64,000 nucleotides of DNA from assembly GCF_000715075.1 (NCBI RefSeq), contig NC_134096.1, positions 120,650,698 through 120,714,697 of the forward strand, read 5' to 3'. Shown here piece by piece: positions 11,140 to 23,430 of this stretch. The translations under genes and the position numbers were made by a program. Positions within the stretch are counted from its first letter, which is position 1. Each line of letters starts with the position of its first letter. The notes beneath the pieces are model-generated. The model did not search any database. It worked only from the letters and a program-made list of their open reading frames with translations, and had not been told where the DNA came from. Source of the stretch: Nicotiana tabacum. Lineage: Eukaryota > Streptophyta > Magnoliopsida > Solanales > Solanaceae.

Positions 11140-13705
11140 AAACAACCGTTCGTCCTCGAACGAACATAGAAAAGTACCTGAGATGGTGAAAAGGTGGATA
11201 TTTACTCCGCATGTCCGACTCAGACTCCCAGGTAGCTGTCTCAATTGATTGACCTCTCCGTTACACCCCAACTAAAGGATAACTCTTAGACCTCAACCGT
11301 CGGACCTGCCGGGCTAGAATAGCCACCGGCTCCTCCTCGTAAGTCAAATCTTTATCCAATTGGACTGAGCTGAAATCTAACACATGGGACGGATCACCAT
11401 GATATTTTCGGAGCATAGACACATGAAACACCGGATGAACCGCTGATAAACAAGGTGGTAATGCAAGCCTGTAGTCTACCCCACCCACCATTTCAAGCAT
11501 TTTAAAGGGTCCAATATACCTATGGCTCAACTTGTCCTTCTTTCCGAACCTCATTACACCTTTCAAAGGTGAAAACTAGAGCAATATTCTTTCTCTAACC
11601 ATGAATGAAATCTCACGAACTTTACAGCCGGCTTAACTCTTTTGCCTAGACTGAGCTGTGCGAAGTCGATCTTGGATAACCTTGACCTTATCCAAGGCAT
11701 CATGTACCAAATCGGTACCCAGCAACTGAGCCTCTCCCGGTTCAAACCATCCAACTGGTGAACGACATCGCCTTCTGTATAATGCTTCATATGGAGCCAT
11801 GTGAATACTCGACTGGTAGCTATTATTATAATCAAACTCCGCAAATGGCAGGAACTGATCCCAAGAACCTCCAAAGTCTATAACACAAGCGCGAAGCATA
11901 TCTTCCAATATCTGAATAGTGCGCTCTGACTGTCCGTCTGTCTGTGGATGAAACATTGTACTCAACTCAACCCGCGTGCCTAATTCACGCTGTACAGCCC
12001 TCCAGAAGTGTGAGGTAAATGGCGTACCTTGATCTGAAATAATAGACACGGGCACACCGTGAAGGCGGACAATCTCACGAATGTAAATTTCAGCTAACCT
12101 CTCTGAAGAATAGGTAACTGCCACTGGAATGAAATGTGCTGACTTGGTCAACCTGTCCATAATGACCCAAACTGCATCAAATTTTCTCCGAGTCCGTGGG
12201 AGTCCAACAACAAAATCCATAGTGATACGCTCCTATTTTCTAACTTTTGAAGCAAACCTCCAGGTCTCTGATGCTCACACTTAACTTGCTGACAATTCAG
12301 ACACTGAGCTACATATGCAACTATATCCTTTTTCATTCTCCTCCACCAATAATTTTTCCGCAAATCTTGATACATTTTGGCGGTACCTGGATAAATAGAA
12401 AACCTGGAACTGTGTGCCTCTTCAAGGATTAATTCACGAAGCCCGTCAACATTAGGCACACAAATATGACCCTGCATTCGCAGAACTCCATCTTCCCCCA
12501 CAACAACCTGTTTGGCATCACCGTGCCGCACCGTGTCCTTAAGGACAAGCAAATGAGGATCATCATATTGTCGCTCTCTGATACGCTCATATAAAGAAGA
12601 TCGAGCGACTGTGCAAGCTAGAACCCGGCTGGGTTTCAAAACATCTAACCTTACGAACTGACTAGCTAAAGTCTGAACATCTGCAACTAATGGTCTCTCA
12701 CCAACCGGAATATACGCAAGACTTCCCATACTCACAGTCTCTCTACTCAAGGCATCGACCACCACATTGGCCTTTCCGGGATGATACAAAATGGTGATAT
12801 CATAGTCTTTCAATAATTCCAACCATCTTCTCTGCCTCAAATTAAGATCTTTTTGTTTGAGCAGATACTGAAGGCTAAGATGATCAACAAATACCTCACA
12901 CGAGACACCGTAGAGGTAATGCCTCCAAATTTTCAGCGCATGAACAATGGCTGCCAATTCTAAGTCATGAACAAGATAATTCTTCTCGTGAAATTCCAAC
13001 TGCCGTGACGCATATGCAATCACCCTGCCATCTTGCATTAGTACTGCACCAAGCCCAATGTGAGATGCATCACAATATACCGTATAAGATCCTGAACCTA
13101 TGGGTAATACCAACACCTGCGTCGTAGTCAAAACGGTCTTGAGCTTCTGAAAGCTCAACTCACACTCATCTGACCATCTGAAAGGGACACCTTTCTGGGT
13201 CAGACTGGTCAATGGGCTTGCTATAGATGAAAACCCTTCCACGAACCGATGATAATAACCTGCCAAACCCAAGAAACTCCAAATCTCTGTAACTGAAGTA
13301 GGTCTAGGACAATTCTGAACAGCCTCCATCTTCTTAGGATCCACCTTTATGCATTCTGCCGATACATCATGCCCTAAAAAGGCAACTGGGTCTAACCAAA
13401 ATTCACATTTTGAAAATTTAGCATATAAATGATTATTCTTCAAAGTCTGAAGCACACTCCGAAGATGCTGCTCATGCTCCTCTCGAATGCTGGAGTAAAT
13501 CAAGATATCATCAATGAATACAACCACAAAAAAATCCAAATAGGGCTTAAACACCCGATTCATCAAATCCATAAATGTTGCTGGGGCATTTGTCAACCCA
13601 AATGACATCACTAGGAATTCGTAGTGCCTATACCGAGTCTGAAAAGCTGTCTTAGGGAGATCAGATGCTTTAATCTTCAATTGATGTTAACCAGACCTTA
13701 AAATT
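11140..13705 (-). pseudogene. Ty3/gypsy pol of element D (half RT, RNase H, integrase; broken)
   Basis: Read on the minus strand, the gene begins abruptly inside reverse transcriptase at [10 protein letters not shown], preceded by a stop where the family has a tyrosine. The catalytic FIDDILIYS follows, then RNase H ([15 protein letters not shown]), the integrase zinc finger (H...H...CLNCQQVK) and the DDE core (TMDFVVGLP region, IISDQGTPF, GQSERTIQ). The C-terminal tail ends near VRRLRSK. Frameshifts occur near 12150-12220 and 11565-11640, and a stop lies at 11261. Protease and the fingers half of reverse transcriptase are missing, joined at about 13705 to non-coding sequence. Confidence 0.9.
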
Positions 13706-14390
13706 AATTAGCCGAATTAACGAGTCACATTTAACGCAACCTGGGCGAGCACCTACCTCGTAGGTTAAAACTCAATAATTACAACACAAATTTGGCAAGT
13801 ATGCACAGAGAATTTCATACAAGAATTTTCAATTAAGCCTAACAGGCATGACTCCCTATTATTGCTATAGTACAACTTTAATTTCACAAGGGAGAACTTA
13901 AACACAAGAATTTTCCTCACAAGGATCTCGTCCTTATATAACTTCCACCGCAGCTTATAGCCAGGTTTAAACATATCAATTTATATTAAAATACGAGGAT
14001 CTCGTCCTCAGTTCTGAATCACAAGAAATATGCATATCGTGCCAATCGAAAATATCCATTTTCTCCTTTTAAATAATTTCGGTTATACAAAACCACAACA
14101 CTAAATGAACCCTACACCGGTAGGGCATATAATTCATAATTTGTAATTAATTATCTATAAATTACGTCAAAACTTACTGAAATGAGTAACAGAAAGCCAC
14201 ATTTAGCCTCAAAGCTCTTATTAGTGACCAACATGGAATGATAGGCGTAGTTATCTCCATAGAATCTCCCTACAGGAGTAAACACATAAGTAGATTATAG
14301 AATTACGAAGCTCACTCATAAGTGGAGCACAATATGAGACTTGTCTTAATACTCAGAACCGAATCAAGTTAAGGAAATTATTCCTTTATT
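13706..14390 (-). other. Non-coding segment between gag and pol of D
   Basis: About 0.7 kb without an open frame lies between the end of gag and the truncated reverse transcriptase. It is clearly homologous to 23430-24010 in element B, read on the opposite strand. Both share the palindrome-like GAGGACGAGATCCTC motif, a GGACGAGGTCCTTG-type repeat and GCCTGTTAGGCTT. Its origin is not recognised. Confidence 0.7.
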
Positions 14391-14900
14391 TTAAATCGAG
14401 GTCGTACCCATAACGACACCATCTGATGTAACGACCTTCGCCATGCCATAAAACAAATATAACAACGGTTGGGTCTCCACCTCTAGGACGCCTTCTACCC
14501 ACCTGTCCTCCACTCCTAACTGGTCGTATGGGTGGTGTAGTAACTGCAATGGGGGACGTAGCCTGAGTGCTTTGATGAAATATGCCTCTCCCAAGTTTGG
14601 GATAATTTTCTTATGATGTGCCTAGTATCACCGTATTCATAACAACCACTTTGCGGGTTTGGCTGCTCATATTGAGTCTGTGCCAGATAACTGAAATAAC
14701 CATTGTAGGAAACTCATGTCGGTGGTGCATTAAAAGAACTTACTGGAGCACCCCGAGTAATCCGATGTGCGGACTGGGCTGGCTGACTAACCGAGCCCCC
14801 GCCATAATGATTTGTACTTGTAGAGTAGAATCCACTGAATCCTCAAGAACCTCGAAACCTCCCAGTCTCCTTAGTTTCACCCCGAACACATACTAATATC
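14391..14900 (-). pseudogene. Gypsy gag C-terminus of element D (decayed)
   Basis: On the minus strand the reading GRFRGS, then GGF-YSTSTNHYGGG and a decayed zinc knuckle (CYEYGDTRHI, second cysteine lost) match the end of gag in element B. It ends with SDGVVMGTTSI, the normal start of the protease region, and then runs into the non-coding segment. Frameshifts and stops are frequent. The usual gag core (F-x-R-C, W-W-E/Q) is not present upstream. Confidence 0.65.
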
Positions 14901-15984
14901 GTGGCAATTTCCACCACTAGCGGAAATGAAGTATCAGCCCGTAGCTTCCGAGTCGTACAAAATTTTTCGATCATAATTGAGTACTTTAATGAGTCTGTGG
15001 ACTCGCTCTCTGGATGGTCTGCCCTCTTCATAGGCTTTCCACGAACACCGGTGGAGAATTATCTCTCCCAAGGCCAATTTATTCTTTTGTTATGCTGACT
15101 CAACATTGCTGAGCTGACCCATTTCTTAACATACTCTTCGATTCTTATTTGGGGTAACCCTTACCCATATTTATACACAACTATCACAAAAGTAAAGCTC
15201 CATACACACAAATCTTGGCACAAATCACATAGTCCAGAATCTCTTCAACCACTGTACTTCCTCCGAAGCACCCCAAAATCCGCAACCGTGACGTCCACGA
15301 TGAGTAGACCTTCAATAAATTTAATGTTGTTTCTCTAACTCCTTTGGTAAAAAAGTATAGGATTATTAAGGAGGCAGACATACCGCAAGTCCCAACCTTA
15401 TCCTCTACAAAATCTCAGGCATTAAACATGTGTAAATTTTGGGGAACCTTTCAGTACCACATATATACATTTCAGGCCAAAACTGATATAACACATGACT
15501 CGCAATCCCTTCATTGATAGTGGACTCCACCACTCGGCGTGAAGTCATAGTTCACCACGTCCGATGATCCACAATATTAATCTTCATAGCTCGTATAAAT
15601 CAACCAGATGCCAAGGTCCGTTGCACCCCCACATGATTCACTGGGTGATCTCTTAATACGTCCACTTCTTCAGTCGGAACCACACGTTGAGGCAATGTTT
15701 GAGCATCTCTGGCTCCCTCGTGGCCCATCTGCAACATCACGAACCGTCGACGCACAACTGATACCGAGCGCTCAATGTCATACACGAGTGGATACAAAGG
15801 AATACGAGATATATGTTTCAAGCAAAATCAATGTCGAACGATAAGGAATAAAAGAAGTGATATTGTTCCTAAACTTCATAGGCTCTGAGAGATAAGTACA
15901 GACGTCTCCGTACCGATCCTTCAGACTCTACTAAGTTTGGTCGTGACTCGTGAGACCTATGTAACCTAGTGCTCTAATACCAAC
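14901..15984 (-). other. Leader region of element D, no recognisable gene
   Basis: This kilobase between the 5' LTR and the gag remnant holds only short chance frames. No gag core motifs could be read in it on either strand. The primer-binding site (TGGTATTAGAGC on the minus strand, matching the initiator tRNA-Met 3' end except for one base) is at about 15972-15983. Confidence 0.6.
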
Positions 15985-16673
15985 TGTCACGACCCAGAAT
16001 TCCCACCGTCGGGACCGTGATGGTGCATAACATTTTACTTGCTAGACAAGCCAACGTTAGAGAATCATTAAACCAATTCTTCTTCCATTCAGTAAATAAC
16101 AGCTAATTAGCTAAGGTAAAATATAATGAGTGCGTAATAATATATAAAAAAAACTGCATTAATTACTACCACCCAGATATGGAGTCACAATTCATAAGCA
16201 TTCTAGAATTCACTACAAGTAATAGACTGAAAGAAATACAACTGTTTGAATGAAAAAAAACAGTAGAACAAAAACGATAGGCGGGGACTTCAAGGTCTGT
16301 GAACGCCGACAGATCTACCTTGAGTCTTCGAATAGCGGTCCAATAGCAAAACTCCCGATCAACCCGAGCTGGTACCAAAATCAGCACAGAAAGTGCAGAG
16401 TGCAGTATCAGTATAACCGACCCCATGTACTGGTAAGTGTCGAGCCTAACCTCGACGAAGTAATGACGAGGCTAAGGCAAGGCACGTACAAATCAACCTG
16501 TACAATTTAACAGTGTATATACAAATAACAGTAATGAAGAGCTAAACAGGAAATATCGGGAGGGGGAAACATGCTGGGAAAAATACGAGATAAGGAACTA
16601 CAGCAGAATGATAACTGGAACAACCAATATACTATGAATCAACAGAAACAACGAATACAGTAAAGGAAAAATG

Positions 16674-16965
16674 CACGGCATCGCCCTTCGTGCTTTTACT
16701 CTCAATCTCACCATAAAATCAATAGAAACGGCACGACATCACCCTTCGTGCATTAACTCTCATATCATGGCACGACATTACCCTTCGTGAATTAACACTC
16801 ACAATATGGCACGGCATCACCCTTCGTGCTTTTACACTTACAATATGGAACGGCATCACCCCTCATGCTTTTACACTCACAATATGGCACGACATCACCC
16901 TTTGTGCTTTTACACTCATAATATGGCACGGCATCACCCTTCGTGCATTAACACTCTCCCTTACC
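16674..16965. repeat. Minisatellite in right LTR of D, about 39-bp unit
   Basis: This is the same GGCATCACCCTTCGTGC array as in the left LTR, with private substitutions. Confidence 0.9.
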
Positions 16966-17517
16966 ATAATTCAATGCATAAATAACAACAAGGAGATAGA
17001 ATAACAAGTACAAGCCTTATTTCAACATTTGGTTCCACAATATCAATCTCAACTTTGATATAAATACTCAATTATCACCGAAAAATCCGTAAACATGATA
17101 AGAACGGTCAATTTAACAACACTAGTATAAACATGTAGCAATTAGGCATAGGAAGGAGACGATAAAAGAAAAACGGGAGAAACTGGGAAAAATAGGTAAA
17201 TTGGCGGCGCATAAGTTCTGTCACCTCACATATACGCCGCTCACATGAGTTCCACATAACAAATAGTCTGAGGTTCCTAATTTCCTCAAGTCAAAGTTAG
17301 ACACAACACTTACCTCGCTCGGAAGACCATTTAATACTCAATCACAGCTTTTCCTCTAGAATCCACCTCCAAACCACTCGTATCTATTCAAGAACGACAC
17401 AATAACATAAAATATTGCTAAAGGAATCAATTACATTGCATAAATTTAGATTTCCCAAATTTTTCTCCAAAAAGTCGAAAATCGACCCCGGGCACGCTTG
17501 ATCAAAACCCGAGGTTC

Positions 17518-18567
17518 CACTACTAAAAAGCAACAATTTTACGACTGAATAATTCCGACCGATTTAATTCAGTCGCAATTTTCGACTGATTCGGTCGGAA
17601 ACTTTATTAAAAATACATGTTTATTTTTTTAAAAATTTTTGGCTCAAAATTGTGACTACGCGGAAATTACCGCAAAAATATTTTTTATCGTTTGCGACTG
17701 AATCAGTCGCAAATATTAAAATTAAAAAAAAAGTTAAATTAAATGTTGTGATCGATTTGGTCAGAATATGCAATTAAAATGAGGTCTGACTGGTCAACAA
17801 CATTTGCGACTGAATTAGTCGCAATTTGAAATTTCAAATTTCAAATTTGCGACCGATTCGGTCGCAAATCTTTTTGTGTAATACGCCCTAACATATTTTT
17901 TCTTCTTTCTTCTCTAACTTTTTTCCCTCTCCTCCCCTCCCCTCCCCTGCCCCCACCCATTCTATTTGTTGATTTTATCCGTTAATCTAACCATATTAGG
18001 TATGATTTCCCTTTCTCTCTCACTTCCCCTCTCCCTCACCTGCTCCATTTCCCCCGTCCACCGCCCTCCCCCCCCCCTCCCCTAAATTTTTTATTCCTAA
18101 GTTGTTTAACTTGGTTTTGGTGCAGGAATCCAGCGTCTCATCTCCCCTCTGGTAGTGGTTCGGCAGCATATCCGTTGGTTCATTTTTCAGGTTTGTTTTT
18201 GCATTAATTTAGCAAAATAGTATGTACAAATTAGCTATATAATTTGCAATATAGTATAGATATATTAGCAATAATTTTTGCAATATAATATGTATATAGT
18301 GATGTTAAAAATTTATTTGTTTAGATTAGTTAGCTATTCTTTTTATTGTTTATATAAATTCTTGTTTAATACTTGTTTATATAAATTCTTGTTTAAATTC
18401 TTTGCAATATAATAATTCTTGTTTATATAAAAATTAACTAAAGAAACAACTTAAGTGCTAATACTTCATATAATTAAGGTTATAATAGTTAGAGTTGAAA
18501 TATATTTTAAAGAGTTAGAATTTATATAGATTCAAGTTATGTTAGTTAAGAAACAACTTAAGTGCTA
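17518..18567 (+). mobile_element. CACTA transposon fragment in right LTR of D
   Basis: The fragment starts CACTACTAAAAAGCAAC. It has a denser set of subterminal palindromes (for example GCGACTGAATCAGTCGC, GCGACCGATTCGGTCGC) and a pyrimidine-rich stretch (17895-18095). From 18096 it matches the left copy (6980-7470). It stops at CTGTTTCGGC before the transposase. Together with the left copy it shows that both came from one longer CACTA. Confidence 0.8.
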
Positions 18568-19257
18568 ATACTTCTCTGTTTCGGCGCATAAGTACTCGTC
18601 ATAAATTGGCGGCGCATAAGTACTCATCACCTCACATATACGCCGCTCACATGAATTTCACATAACAAATAGTCTGAGGTTCCTAATTCCCTCAAGTCAA
18701 AGTTAGACACAACACTTACCTCGCTCCGAAGGCCATTTAATACTCAATCACAACTTTTCCTCTAGAATCCACATCCAAACCACTCGTATCTATTAAAAAA
18801 CGACTCAATAACATCAAATATTGCTAAAGGAATCAATTACATTGCATAAATTTAGATTTCCCAAATTTTCCTCCAAAAAGTCGAAAATCGACCCCGAGCC
18901 CGCTTGGTCAAAATCTGAGGTTCGGACAAAAATCTATTTACCCATTCATCCCTGAGCCCAGATATATAATTGGTTTTGGAATCCGACCTCAATTTGAGGT
19001 CCAAATCCCCAAATTCCCGAAATCCCCATTTTCTACCCAAACCCCTAATTCTACCATGAAAACTCTAGATTTTAGGTTGAAAATTTATGAAATGAAATGG
19101 GTAATTGAAAGAAAATGGTTTAGAATCACTTACCAACACTTTGGGGAAGAAAATGACTCTTGAAAATCGCCTCTAACCGTTTGGTTCTTGAAAATGTTGA
19201 AGAAATGGCTTAAGTCCCGTTTTGATTCTGTTTTATGTGCTAGGCGACAGTGTGCAT

Positions 19258-19590
19258 CGCGTTCGCGAGGCCACTGCCGCGTTCACGAAGAGTAGAATTG
19301 TCAATCCTTCACGTTCGCGAGACCTCCTTCGTGTTTGTGAAGGCTACTCCCCCCTGGCCTTCGCATTCACGAGACAATGCTCGTGTTCGCGATGAAGGAT
19401 CACTGACTCTCCCACCAAGTGTGCCTAACACTACGCGTTCGCGATGAGCTGGTCACATTCACAAAGGGTAACGCCCCCATCGCTTCGCGTTCGTGACCAA
19501 GCATTCACGTTTGCGAAGAAGAAAATTCCAGCCTGACCAGTTTACTCTTTGCGTTCGCGAGAGTACCTTCGCGAACGGGAAGAAGGACAT
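19258..19590. repeat. CpG-palindrome cluster in right LTR of D
   Basis: This is the right-LTR copy of the GCGTTCGCGA-rich segment, 730-1060 bases from the element-strand LTR start. Confidence 0.8.
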
Positions 19591-20318
19591 GCCAGAACAT
19601 CTGCTGCATCAAAATACCAGATTTTTCCAAGTCCATAACATCCCGTGGCCTATCCGAAACTCTCCCGAGCCCTCGGGGTTCCAAACCATACATGCACACA
19701 AGTCTAAAAACATCATACGAACTTTCTCGCGCGATAAAATTGCAAAAATAACACCTAGAACTACGAATTTAGCACCAAATCAAATGAAATCCTCAAGAAC
19801 ACTTTAAAATTCCTATCTTCTCAACTGGACGTCTAAATCACGTCAAATCAACTCCGTTTCTCACAAAATTTCACATACAAGTCTTAAGTATTATAATGAA
19901 CCTGTACCGGGATCCGAAACCAAAATACGGACCCGGTACTAACAATGCCAGACATCAATCAATTCTTAAAAATAATTAAATTTTCAGACTTTTAATTTTC
20001 ATCAAAAATTCATAACTCGAGCTAGGGACCTCTGAGTTCGATTCCGGGCATACGCCCCAGGTCCCATATTTATTATACGGACCCACCGGGATCTTCAAAA
20101 CACAGATCTGGGCCCGTTTATCAAAAATGTTGACCGAAGTCAACTCAACTAAAGTTTTTACGCAAAAAATCTTATTCTTATCAGTTTTTAACATATAAGC
20201 CTTCCGGGCCAATACCCGGACTGCGCATGCAAATCGAGGAAAGTAGAAATGAGATTTATAAGGCTTAAGAGCGCAGAATAGAGTTCTAAAATATAAGATG
20301 ACCTTTTGGGTCATCACA

Positions 20319-21785
20319 CTTTGGAACTTTGATTGTGGCCATTGGGCAAATTGTGATATGAATTGATTTTTAAATGATGCCGTGATAATTTCCTATGTAA
20401 ATTGTTATGTTGTGTTAGTTATTATTTTGGGGAGATAAGGGCGGCATTTCACCGTTGATATTATGTAGGTATAAGGGTGTCATTTCACTGTTGTTGTGTT
20501 TGTTGGAATATTATCCGGGCGGAGCGATAAGGGTGGCTATATGAGCGATAAGGGTGGCTATTGATATTGTCTGGGCTGAGCGATAAGGGTGACTATAAGA
20601 GCGATAAGGGAGGCAATAGGAGCGATAAGGGTGGCTATTGTCAGGGACGATATGTGATGATATGGAGTTGTGGTGTTGGTGATTTTCATGTGATGTTGTG
20701 ATTTTCTTGTATTTATTTTATACCTTGTGTAATTTGTCTTGTTGTTGGTAAATTGATAACAATCCGATTTATGTTAAAATTGAGAGCATGTGGCTATTGC
20801 CAGGCGGATTATAAAATAAAATGTGGGCACGAGGTGCCGTGAGTAAATAATGAAGATATTGGCACGTGAATTGTACGTGGAGTTGTGATATGAAATGTTG
20901 GCATGAGGTGCTGTGATTAATTGATAATAATATTGGCACGTGAACTGTCCGTGCAGTTGTGATATGAAAAGTGGGCATAATTGAAAGAATTATCTTCAAA
21001 ATATTTATTTGGAAGGATTTTTATTCAAAAAGAATTATATGAAAGAAATTATATTTGAAGAGATTTAGTGAAAGAATTTTATATTCGAAAGATGTTTATT
21101 TGAGAAAATTATATTTGAAAAGGATTTTTATTCGTAAGAATTTTATGCGAAAGATATTTTATTTGAAGGACTTGGTTTAATTGGGTGTAATTGTATTTAT
21201 TAATGGTGTTCTTGTTGTCTTGCTGTACATATCACTGGTTGTTTTATGATGCCCTTATTGTTATCTCTTTTCTATTATTTTGTATATTATATTGCACAGG
21301 CTATTAAACTAGTGAGTGTCTTGTCTGTACCTCGTCTCTACTCCACTGAGGTTAGTCTTGATACTTACTGGGTACCGACTGTGGTGTATTCATACTACAC
21401 TTCTGTACATTTTTGTGCAGAGCCAGATATTGGAGATATCGGACTTGAGCAGAGTTAAAGCGGGTTCGTAAGGATTCAAGGTAGAGCTGCTTGGTCGTCG
21501 CAGTCCCTTGGAGTCTTTTAATTTCATTGTACTGTTAATTTTTAATCAAACAGTATTGTACATTCGGTCCTTGTGATCATTCCATGTATTCAGTTAGAGT
21601 TTGTGACTCAGTACTACCAGTCTTGGGAGGTTGTATATTCATATTTTTTCCGTTGTTGGTAATGATTACCTATTTATCTCTTATTCAAAAAAACAATGGC
21701 TTCAAAATGTAATTGAAATCGGCTTACCTAGTCTTAGAGACTAGGTGCCATCACGACGCCAGGGGCGAGATTTTGGGTCGTGACA
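20319..21785 (+). repeat. Left LTR of gypsy element B, second visible segment
   Basis: LTR B resumes at CTTTGGAAC after element D and ends GGGTCGTGACA. It matches 27034-28633. It contains the GAGCGATAAGGGTGGCTAT repeats (20515-20640), longer repeats with GTGATATGAAA (20780-20980), AT-rich repeats (20985-21170), the hairpin block (21387-21426) and the terminal stem CCTAGTCTTAGAGACTAGG (21727-21745). About 110 bases present in the right LTR (27720-27830) are missing here. No gene is present. Confidence 0.85.
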
Positions 21786-21986
21786 ATTTGGTATTAGAGT
21801 TCTAGGTTCATAGGTTCTACGAGTAAAGAACGAGTCTAGTAGAGTCTTGCGGATCGGTACGGAGACGTCTGTACTTATCTTCGAGAGACTACAGAACTGT
21901 TAGGAAATTTCCACTTCTTTCATTCCTGTCGTGCGGAATTTGTTGAATTTGAAATTTGACCCTTTGTATCTCTATTCTCTCACAAA

Positions 21987-23430
21987 TGCTGAGGATACGT
22001 GCTACCGGGTTAGCTGAGCAGGCATCCGCACATAATGCTAGGGCTGCAAGAGGCCGAGACAGAGGTTGAGGAAGGGCACGCGCTGCGACTAGAGCACCTA
22101 TCAGAACTGCAGTTGAGGAGCCACCGGTAGCTCCGGTTGGGGGACAGGTACCAGAAGCACCTGTTGTTACCCCCGGACTTCAGGAGACTTTAGCACATTT
22201 CCTGAGTATGTTTGGTACATTAACTCAGGCGGGATTAATCTCTGTTGAACCGAATATTTTGCAGATTGGGGGAGTAGCTCAGACTCCTACCACGACTCCA
22301 GAGGAGCAGGTTCACGTTGGTCAGGTTCCGGGTGTGATACCGGTACAACTATTATTCCGGTTCAGCCTGAGGTCATTCTAGAGGCATCGGAAGAAGAACA
22401 AAAGAGACTTGAGAGGTTTAAGAGGTACAGTCACCCTACTTTCAGTGGCACAGCTACAGAGGATGCCTAGGGATTTCTAGAAAATTGTCACTGTATTCTC
22501 CGTACCATGGAAATTGTGGAAGTGAGCGGAGTTGACTTTACTATATTTCAACTGTCAGGCGCAACGTATTGGTGGTGGCAAATCTATGAAGAAGGTAGAC
22601 TAGCCGATGCAACACCACCAGCTTGGGCTCAATTTTTGGAAATGTTCTTGAAGGAGTTTGTTCCCCAGACTCTCCGAGATACGTGGTGCACAGAGTTTGA
22701 ATGGTTGCGTCAGGGCACTATGACATTGTCAGAATATGCTATCAGGTTCAGTGAGTTAGCCCGTCATGCACCTATCTTGGTTCCTACAATCAGAGAACGG
22801 GTCCGAAGATTCATTGAGGAGCTCGATTATGATATTAAAATATGCATGGCTCGAGAATTGCAAACTGATACTCCATTTCAACAAGTAATGGAGATTGCGA
22901 GAAAGATTGAGGGTGTTTTAGGCTAGGAAAGAGAGTCTAAGGAGGCCAAAAGGTCTCGAAGATCTGGAAGGTTCAGTGGATTCTACTCTTCAGCTAGGAC
23001 CCATTATAGCGGAGGCTCGAGCAGTAGGCCAGCTCAATCTGCTCATCAAATTACTTGGAGTGCTCCAGTAAGTTCTTACAATGCACCACCGGCACGAGAT
23101 TTCTATAATGATTATTTCAGTTATCCGGCACAGACCCAGTTCGAGTAGCCGTGACCTCAGAGGGATTGTTATGAGTGTGGTGACACTAGGAACATCATGA
23201 TAGATTGTCCCAGACTTGGGAGGGGTGGATTTCATCAGATCACTCCAGCTACAAGCTTTATTCCAGTTAATACTCCACGTGCACAGTCAGTTAGAGGTGG
23301 AGGACAGGCGGGTAGTGGGCGCCTAAGAGGTGGAGGCCCGACCCGTTGATATAATCGATATGTTTTGGCTGAGGCCGACACACCAGATGGTGTCGTTACA
23401 GGTACGATCCTGATTATGTTATAAAAGGAT
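21987..23430 (+). pseudogene. Gypsy gag of element B (several stops)
   Basis: The first ATG opens MLRIRATGLAEQ, then an arginine/glycine-rich stretch with an in-frame stop. The gag core follows with KRFKRYSHPTFSG, a stop in place of a tryptophan-rich turn, then YWWWQIYEEGRL, FLKEFVPQTLRDTWCTEFEW and LSEYAIRFSELARHAP, all standard for plant gypsy gag. After a stop at 22924 comes the zinc knuckle CYECGDTRNIMIDC, in which the usual histidine is asparagine. It ends TPDGVVTGTILIML, the start of protease, then non-coding DNA. It is non-functional. Confidence 0.85.

Larger units (their letters stand above)
5259..20318 (-). mobile_element. Ty3/gypsy element D carrying CACTA fragments in both LTRs
   Basis: This 15.1-kb minus-strand element is inserted in the left LTR of B and has a perfect 5-bp duplication (CTTTG). 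The 3' LTR is on the left (5259-11126) and the 5' LTR on the right (15985-20318). A primer-binding site complementary to initiator tRNA-Met lies at about 15972-15983. The internal region holds a pol lacking its protease and the first half of reverse transcriptase, a non-coding segment and only the end of gag, so it cannot encode a full set of proteins. Each LTR holds a different remnant of a CACTA transposon. Confidence 0.85.
15985..20318 (-). repeat. 5' LTR of element D (with shorter CACTA insert)
   Basis: The 4.3-kb LTR runs from TGTCACGACCC to GGGTCATCACA. It is homologous to 5259-11126 outside the CACTA pieces. The CACTA remnant here (17518-18567) keeps the 5' end but lacks transposase. 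After it, LTR sequence restarts further upstream than in the left copy, so about 230 bases (from GGCGGCGCATAAGT on) are present twice, at 17204 and 18608. Confidence 0.85.

Noticed and set aside
15600..15844. Two opposing frames of 73-78 codons in the leader of D
   Set aside because: They are short, overlapping on both strands, and lack gag or other motifs.
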